Source: DATMNI01 sp035570275 (GTDB lineage Bacteria > Acidobacteriota > Terriglobia > Bryobacterales > Bryobacteraceae). Taken from it: a DNA stretch of 18,323 nucleotides. The position numbers were made by a program, and so were the translations under genes. Below the pieces are notes generated by a model. That model made no database searches and was not told the DNA's origin. It saw only the letters and a program-made list of their open reading frames with translations. The stretch is from NCBI GenBank assembly GCA_035570275.1, contig DATMNI010000228.1, forward strand, positions 1 to 18,323. The letters are read 5' to 3'. This document shows, one piece after another, positions 14,075 through 18,323 of this stretch (positions within the stretch are counted from its first letter, which is position 1; each line of letters begins with the position of its first letter).

Positions 14075-15193
14075 ATGTTTAACCGGATTCCATGCGCCTT
14101 GGCGCTCCTGTTGGGGACTACTCTGGCTCAAGCGCAGCAGCGCGCCCCAAGCACGCAGGTGCCGACGACCAGAGTGATTACCGACTCGGAACCGACCCGC
14201 GTTGAGCCAGTGATTCTTTCACGGTCATCGCTCGATGAAAAAGTGGTCGTTCTCCGGGTGGCGCCCAGGATCGCGACCTCTATCCGGTTGCCCGAACCGG
14301 TGAACTCGGTCGTCGTAGGAGATCCCGAGAATTTTCAGGCGGAGCACTCTGAGCGTGAACCAGAACTTGTCACGGTGAAGCCCATCACGGATCACCCGGC
14401 ACAGACGAATCTGCTGATTACAACCACGTTGGGCCATCAGATCAATCTCCTCCTGCTAAGCCCTGGGGAGTCGAAGGCCGGCAGCCAGGCAGTGGACGTG
14501 TTGCTTACGTACGGAAAGCCGAAATCGGGAAGCTTTCTCGTCGAGGAAAGCCCATTTCCCACTTCGCTCGTTGCCGAGACAACCAGACTGGGCACTGAAA
14601 CGAAGCCTGTTACAACTGCTTGGGCACAGGCCTCTTCGACGGTGACACAACTGGTGAGTCTCATGAAAGCAGGAAGCACCGAGGCGCCGCGGCCTGCGGA
14701 CGACGCCGCAGGAGAAGGATTGGACAAGCTGCTGGAGCGACAGCGCCGCTCGCCGTTGCCCACACTCTACGGCCAGAAACCGGGGGAAATCGAAGTTGGG
14801 CAGCGGCTCAAAGCTGGCGTGAGTGAGGTGGTCGATGGCGGCAAGTCCGTCATCGTGCTTTTCTCGGTGATCAACCCTTCGAATCACGCGATTGCACTGA
14901 TGCCGCCGCAGGTACAGTTGGGCGGCAAGATCAAGAAGAAATGGACGACTGCAGAGCAGCTTCCAGTGACCGATTACCGTCTCAGCACGCGCCGCTTGGG
15001 AGCGGGAGCACGCGCCGATGGCGTTGTCGTTTTCGAGAGGCCCGCGTTCAAGCAGGCCAATGAAACCCTGTTTCTGCAGATGGCCGAGTCAGGCGCGGTT
15101 GACAAGCCCGCCCTGGCCCCAGTCGGTTTTGGTATCAGCACGTTTCGAGGAGGATCCGCGTATGGCGCCGGAGAGAACGACCCGCATCAATAG
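14075..15193 (+). CDS. VirB9/TrbG-like secreted protein
   Basis: A 372-residue periplasmic or outer-membrane-associated protein with a clean signal peptide (IPCALALLLGTTLAQAQ). Its first half resembles the N-terminal domain of VirB9/TrbG/CagX: VVLRVAPRIATSIRLPEPVNSVVVGDPE, here spanning about residues 50-77, then VTVKPI and TNLLITTTLGHQINLLLL. In type IV secretion this protein forms the outer-membrane core ring with VirB10. The C-terminal half (about 240-350) is a beta-rich domain with IVLFSVINPSNHAIALMPP and is unlike classical VirB9, so the family call is moderate; a pilus-secretin N-domain is the alternative. ATG 14075 has GGGGGG eight bases upstream; ATG 14069 overlaps the previous stop (ATGA) and adds two residues. 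Confidence 0.6.
   Translation: MFNRIPCALALLLGTTLAQAQQRAPSTQVPTTRVITDSEPTRVEPVILSRSSLDEKVVVLRVAPRIATSIRLPEPVNSVVVGDPENFQAEHSEREPELVTVKPITDHPAQTNLLITTTLGHQINLLLLSPGESKAGSQAVDVLLTYGKPKSGSFLVEESPFPTSLVAETTRLGTETKPVTTAWAQASSTVTQLVSLMKAGSTEAPRPADDAAGEGLDKLLERQRRSPLPTLYGQKPGEIEVGQRLKAGVSEVVDGGKSVIVLFSVINPSNHAIALMPPQVQLGGKIKKKWTTAEQLPVTDYRLSTRRLGAGARADGVVVFERPAFKQANETLFLQMAESGAVDKPALAPVGFGISTFRGGSAYGAGENDPHQ
15147..15153 (+). promoter_or_regulatory. Strong ribosome binding site inside the VirB9-like gene
   Basis: GAGGAGG eight bases before ATG 15162 fixes the start of the VirB10-like gene, which overlaps the preceding gene by 32 bases. Confidence 0.8.
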
Positions 15194-16643
15194 GCCGGAA
15201 GAAGAGCCGGAACACCAGCACCCCGAGACGGGGGCTGAGAGTACCAGCGAAATTGAGGAGCCGAGGCCGGCAGGATTCGGAGCGCGCCTCCGACAACTGG
15301 TGGCTCAATCGAGACAGGGTGCATCGCATCCCAACATTCAACGCCAGCAGCTCAAACAGGATCGAACCAAGAGCTTTCTGATGCTGGCTGGCTCGATGGT
15401 CGTAATGGCCTTGATGTTCTTTGCCATGTTCTCGTCGCCGAGCAGCAGCCGCCGCACCAATAGCGCCCACCCCAACACGCCCAACCTGGGACGTGCTCCC
15501 GGGGACGAAAAAACTGCCGACGACGGCCATTCGGTAACGCCCCTACTCAACGCCGATACGCGCAATCCGAGCGATGCGCCGAGCGGAGTGACCGCCGAGG
15601 ACGTCCACAACACAGCACGGCGTAGCGCGCTCGGTAATGCCAGTCCATCGTTCGGGCCCCCAGTTGCAACTCCGGTTCCCTCCACGCCCAGGCCGGCAAC
15701 CAAAGACTACGCACTGAACCGGATCGATTTTCCGGCGGAACCGCAGCCCACTGTGCCGCCCCCGGCCCCGACGCTACCTGCACCGCTTCCGAAGCAGGAA
15801 AAGCTCGACAAGGCGTCGTTGGTATTCGTGCGTGCGTCCACCGGGTCTCGTGAGTCTACACCACCGGTCGGTTCGTCGCAGCCTGCAGTGCTCGAACGGA
15901 ATCCTCAGTTTAATGCCCTGCCCGCTGGCACGCGTCTCGTCGCTCGGCTTGAAACGCCCGTCAGCACGGCCGTCAAGGCTCCGGTCGTCGCCGCGATTGA
16001 GTACAACTACGAGCGGGACGGGGAAATCGTGATCCCAGCCGGTACCAAGGCGTTCGGAGAACTCGATCAGGCCAATGATCGCGGATTTGTCGGGATTCGC
16101 TTCCATTCGATCCAGTTGCCGGACCAGATGGAAGCCAGGATCGAGGGAAGGTCGATGAGCCTTGAGTTTCAGCCGATGAAGGGCACCGTAACCGGAACGA
16201 ATGCAGGAAAGCGCTTTCTGGTTCGTAGCTTAACCGGAATCGGAACGATCGCCGCGGCCACCGTCGGCGTCCGGAGCGGATTGGGTGTCAGCGATACCAT
16301 CTCGAACAACGTCTTGCTGCGTGAGCGAGTCGCCAACAACGTCGCACTCGCCGGCGACCAGCAACTTACGGAACTCGCCTACCGCCAGAACATCGTGGTC
16401 ACAGTCCCCGGAAACACCCGGTTTTATATAGTTCTCGCCAAACCTGGCGGTGAGCAGACCGCCCCTATTCGATCGGTACCGGCGAACAACCCTGGCGCGG
16501 TAGGCTTGGCGAACGCGGCGCTACCGAGTGTTCAGGAACTCCGGGAGTTGATGGAGTTGAAGAGCGAGCTGAGCCAGATGTACCAGCAGCAACAGCAGAA
16601 AGCATTTCCGCAAGCGACCTCGCAGGCGCCACAGCAAGAGTGA
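15162..16643 (+). CDS. VirB10/TrbI-like envelope-spanning protein
   Basis: A 493-residue protein with the VirB10 plan: cytoplasmic N-terminus (1-70, charged), one inner-membrane helix (about 71-91, LMLAGSMVVMALMFFAMF), a long Pro-rich periplasmic linker (about 95-245, TVPPPAPTLPAPLP), and a C-terminal beta-barrel domain (about 250-430) with AGTRLVARLETPVSTAV, EIVIPAGTKAFGELDQ and GIRFHSIQLPDQMEA. A hydrophobic stretch at 355-371 (SLTGIGTIAAATVGV) may correspond to the outer-membrane antenna. The C-terminus is a helix rich in Gln (YQQQQQ). In type IV secretion VirB10 links inner-membrane ATPases to the outer ring. It overlaps the VirB9-like gene by 32 bases and has a strong Shine-Dalgarno sequence. 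No relaxase or coupling protein is visible. Confidence 0.75.
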   Translation: MAPERTTRINRPEEEPEHQHPETGAESTSEIEEPRPAGFGARLRQLVAQSRQGASHPNIQRQQLKQDRTKSFLMLAGSMVVMALMFFAMFSSPSSSRRTNSAHPNTPNLGRAPGDEKTADDGHSVTPLLNADTRNPSDAPSGVTAEDVHNTARRSALGNASPSFGPPVATPVPSTPRPATKDYALNRIDFPAEPQPTVPPPAPTLPAPLPKQEKLDKASLVFVRASTGSRESTPPVGSSQPAVLERNPQFNALPAGTRLVARLETPVSTAVKAPVVAAIEYNYERDGEIVIPAGTKAFGELDQANDRGFVGIRFHSIQLPDQMEARIEGRSMSLEFQPMKGTVTGTNAGKRFLVRSLTGIGTIAAATVGVRSGLGVSDTISNNVLLRERVANNVALAGDQQLTELAYRQNIVVTVPGNTRFYIVLAKPGGEQTAPIRSVPANNPGAVGLANAALPSVQELRELMELKSELSQMYQQQQQKAFPQATSQAPQQE

Positions 16644-16732
16644 GGGCGGCGCCTCCTTGACTGGTATCGCGATTTACAAGTCGGGAATTCCGGGTTTTGC
16701 GCCGACTGGCCGATGGGATTAAAGTAGATCCC

Positions 16733-16737
16733 AGGAG
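16733..16737 (+). promoter_or_regulatory. Ribosome binding site of the membrane AAA+ ATPase
   Basis: AGGAG five bases before ATG 16743 supports this start. Confidence 0.7.
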
Positions 16738-16742
16738 AGTCT

Positions 16743-18269
16743 ATGCCGGTCTGGCCCTCCCGAGGCTTTTGGTCGTCCCTGAACCTCCGCGGATTCCTGT
16801 GGATCGCGGTCGGGACGGTGTTTATCCTGAGTTTTCTTCTCTACTCACCTGAATCGACAACCGCTGGTGCACAGCCAGGTCCTATGGACTGGCTGTTTCG
16901 AAGCTGGCCTTCCCTGTTCGCCGCGGCCGGCGCCATGTGGCTGCTCCTCGCCGGCCCGGTCTTGGCAGCGCCCTCCTGGATGCAAAAAGGCTGCCGCGTC
17001 ATCCTGGTGTTTTTTGTCTATTCGGGATTCCTGCACCTGCTACGGTGGGCGCCGTTCTGGACGATGATGCAGTCGCTCGGATTCACGAGCAAGAACAAGG
17101 AGACGGGTGTTCTTATTTTGGTCGCGACAATAGTATGGATGATCGCGACTGTTCGAGTCGTAGTGTCCGGAGGGCTGCGATTGCCGGCCTTTGGTCTCCG
17201 CACCCGTTTAGCAAGACCAACCGCGCGGGAGATGAAGACGACGCGGCCTACGGTAAGATTCGCGGATGTCGGTGGCTTGGAAGAAACGAAGTCTCAGATC
17301 CGGCAGCTTATCGAGACTCGGCTAAAACCAGGGAAGTTCAGCGAATACGGCGTGATTCGAAATGGAATACTGCTGCACGGTCCCCGAGGTAGCGGGAAGA
17401 CGTTCCTTGCTGAAGCGACAGCTGGAGAGTTTGGGCTGAACTACTTCTACCTTTCGTCTCCCGCGCTGCTGAACATGTGGGTAGGAAACACTGGTTCCAA
17501 CATCCGCGAGACGTTCGACGTGGCTCTCGCACGGCGACCGGTGCTACTGCTTATTGACGAGATTGATGCGCTAGGCGCAGTCAGAGACAGCGGATTCAGT
17601 CCGGGGACCGGCCATCGCGAATACAACAACATTACGATTCAGCTCATGCAGAGCATTGACCAGTATCGCAAGGCGCCGGGTTTGGTGCTCATGGCGGCCA
17701 CGAACTTTCTGGACGGATTAGATCCGGCCCTGACACGTGAAGGGCGCTTCGATCTGCAAATCCGCTTGGATCTGCCCGATGAGCCAACGCGCATGCGCAT
17801 CTTTGATGCGCAGCTATCGAGGAAGCCCTGGAAACGCTGTAATCTGGACGAATTCGCACGGCGTACACCGGGGGCAAGCGCGGCGAAGATCAAGTCTATC
17901 GTGGATCGCGCCGCTGCGTTGGCGGCCGAGGAGAACCGCCAGATCGAAGAGCGTGATCTTCGGTGCGCCCTGGATGAGACCGGTGGTAGGGATCGGCCTC
18001 TGTTCCCGCCGGTGGAATGGCACGATCTCATCGTTGAGGAAGAGGTAGAACGCGACCTTCGGACGCTGGTGAAACAGCTCAACGCGGGCTGGTCTAGTGT
18101 CAAAGGGATAACCGTCCCGACCGGCGTGGTCCTGAGCGGGCAACCTGGCACCGGCAAGACCATGATCGGGCGGCTAATTGCCACGGGTGCGGCTACTTTA
18201 GGGCGACGGGCAAGTAGGTATAAATTCAACGAGTTGGGGCCGATCAGCCTGTCTTCTGCTATCGCTTAG
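16743..18269 (+). CDS. Membrane-anchored AAA+ ATPase with truncated second AAA module
   Basis: A 508-residue protein with four predicted membrane helices (about 17-34, 54-75, 84-100, 121-141) and then a complete FtsH/CDC48-like AAA module: FADVGGLEETK at 173-183, Walker A GPRGSGKT 213-220, pore-loop-like MWVG 245-248, Walker B LLLIDEID 268-275, sensor 1 AATN 318-321 and the arginine pair in TREGRFD (331-337). No HEXXH zinc-protease site exists, so it is not an FtsH protease. A linker leads to a second module with Walker A GQPGTGKT at 466-473, but the protein stops 35 residues later, without Walker B. Probable role: unfoldase or assembly motor at the inner membrane for the VirB9/10-like complex. 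The gene follows the VirB10-like gene by 99 bases and is followed by a terminator-like hairpin. Confidence 0.85.
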   Translation: MPVWPSRGFWSSLNLRGFLWIAVGTVFILSFLLYSPESTTAGAQPGPMDWLFRSWPSLFAAAGAMWLLLAGPVLAAPSWMQKGCRVILVFFVYSGFLHLLRWAPFWTMMQSLGFTSKNKETGVLILVATIVWMIATVRVVVSGGLRLPAFGLRTRLARPTAREMKTTRPTVRFADVGGLEETKSQIRQLIETRLKPGKFSEYGVIRNGILLHGPRGSGKTFLAEATAGEFGLNYFYLSSPALLNMWVGNTGSNIRETFDVALARRPVLLLIDEIDALGAVRDSGFSPGTGHREYNNITIQLMQSIDQYRKAPGLVLMAATNFLDGLDPALTREGRFDLQIRLDLPDEPTRMRIFDAQLSRKPWKRCNLDEFARRTPGASAAKIKSIVDRAAALAAEENRQIEERDLRCALDETGGRDRPLFPPVEWHDLIVEEEVERDLRTLVKQLNAGWSSVKGITVPTGVVLSGQPGTGKTMIGRLIATGAATLGRRASRYKFNELGPISLSSAIA

Positions 18270-18272
18270 ACC

Positions 18273-18299
18273 GGGGATATCCGAATAACCCCTGTTTTT
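18273..18299 (+). terminator. Probable intrinsic terminator after the membrane ATPase gene
   Basis: Four G-C pairs (GGGG 18273-18276 with CCCC 18289-18292), one mismatch, then three A-T pairs around a CCGA loop, followed by TGTTTTT at 18293-18299. It begins four bases after the stop codon. Confidence 0.6.
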
Positions 18300-18323
18300 G
18301 ATTCAGTTTTGGCGCTTGGACGC

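Larger units (their letters stand above)
7570..18323. mobile_element. Genomic island integrated at tRNA-Asn (left part; right end outside window)
   Basis: A tyrosine integrase gene begins 50 bases after the tRNA and reads toward it, followed by an excisionase-like gene; the cargo then runs on the opposite strand. This layout is typical of islands that recombine into the 3' end of a tRNA, which would make about 7542-7569 one attachment site. I found no second copy of the tRNA 3' end in the window, so the right boundary, and whether everything to 18323 belongs to the island, is unresolved. The island-side genes look less GC-biased at third positions than the left part by eye; this was not computed. 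Confidence 0.6.

Noticed and set aside
15018..15161. Earlier start for the VirB10-like gene
   Set aside because: It would overlap the VirB9-like gene by about 175 bases, while ATG 15162 has a strong ribosome site.

Overview
The window looks like chromosomal DNA from a high-GC soil bacterium, most likely an acidobacterium of the Solibacter/Bryobacter type. This is inferred from a stand-alone exosortase with its EpsI partner, a PduS/PduT pair, small palindromic repeats scattered between genes, and secreted proteins with twin-arginine leaders. No similarity search was possible, so the taxonomy is inference.

Left part (1-7384) is ordinary chromosome: a small two-helix membrane protein (389-667), an exported cyclophilin-type peptidyl-prolyl isomerase on the minus strand (761-1516), an amidase-signature enzyme with a twin-arginine leader (1953-3449), an exosortase plus EpsI pair (3706-5264), and a two-gene operon for a PduS-like Fe-S flavoprotein and a PduT-like microcompartment shell protein (5481-7384). 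The spaces between genes hold several repeat families: a tandem 20-bp unit with an ACAGGC/GCCTGT stem, GGCGGATT/AATCCGCC hairpins, a duplicated 59-bp segment, and a 16-bp direct repeat.

A tRNA-Asn(GTT) gene with encoded CCA and a good promoter (7448-7569) marks a junction. Immediately after it come a tyrosine integrase facing the tRNA and an excisionase-like helix-turn-helix gene, both on the minus strand. This is the classic start of a tRNA-integrated genomic island; no second copy of the tRNA end was found, so the island appears to run past the right edge. All cargo lies on the plus strand.

Island cargo falls into two blocks separated by a lysine-rich, histone-H1-like gene that is flanked by two diverged 177-bp direct repeats. 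Block one (9400-11279) is a translationally coupled pair: a short alpha-toroid protein of the terpene-cyclase/prenyltransferase-repeat type and a DUF362 protein with a twin-arginine-like leader. Block two (12674-18269) encodes a MoxR-type AAA+ ATPase, a secreted lytic transglycosylase (VirB1-like), a VirB9/TrbG-like protein, a VirB10/TrbI-like protein and a membrane-anchored AAA+ ATPase whose second AAA module stops soon after its Walker A motif, followed by a probable terminator. Block two reads as an envelope-spanning machine built from type IV secretion core parts and two AAA+ ATPases, without any VirB4, VirB11 or VirD4 visible in the window. The two island blocks are the best candidates for undescribed systems.
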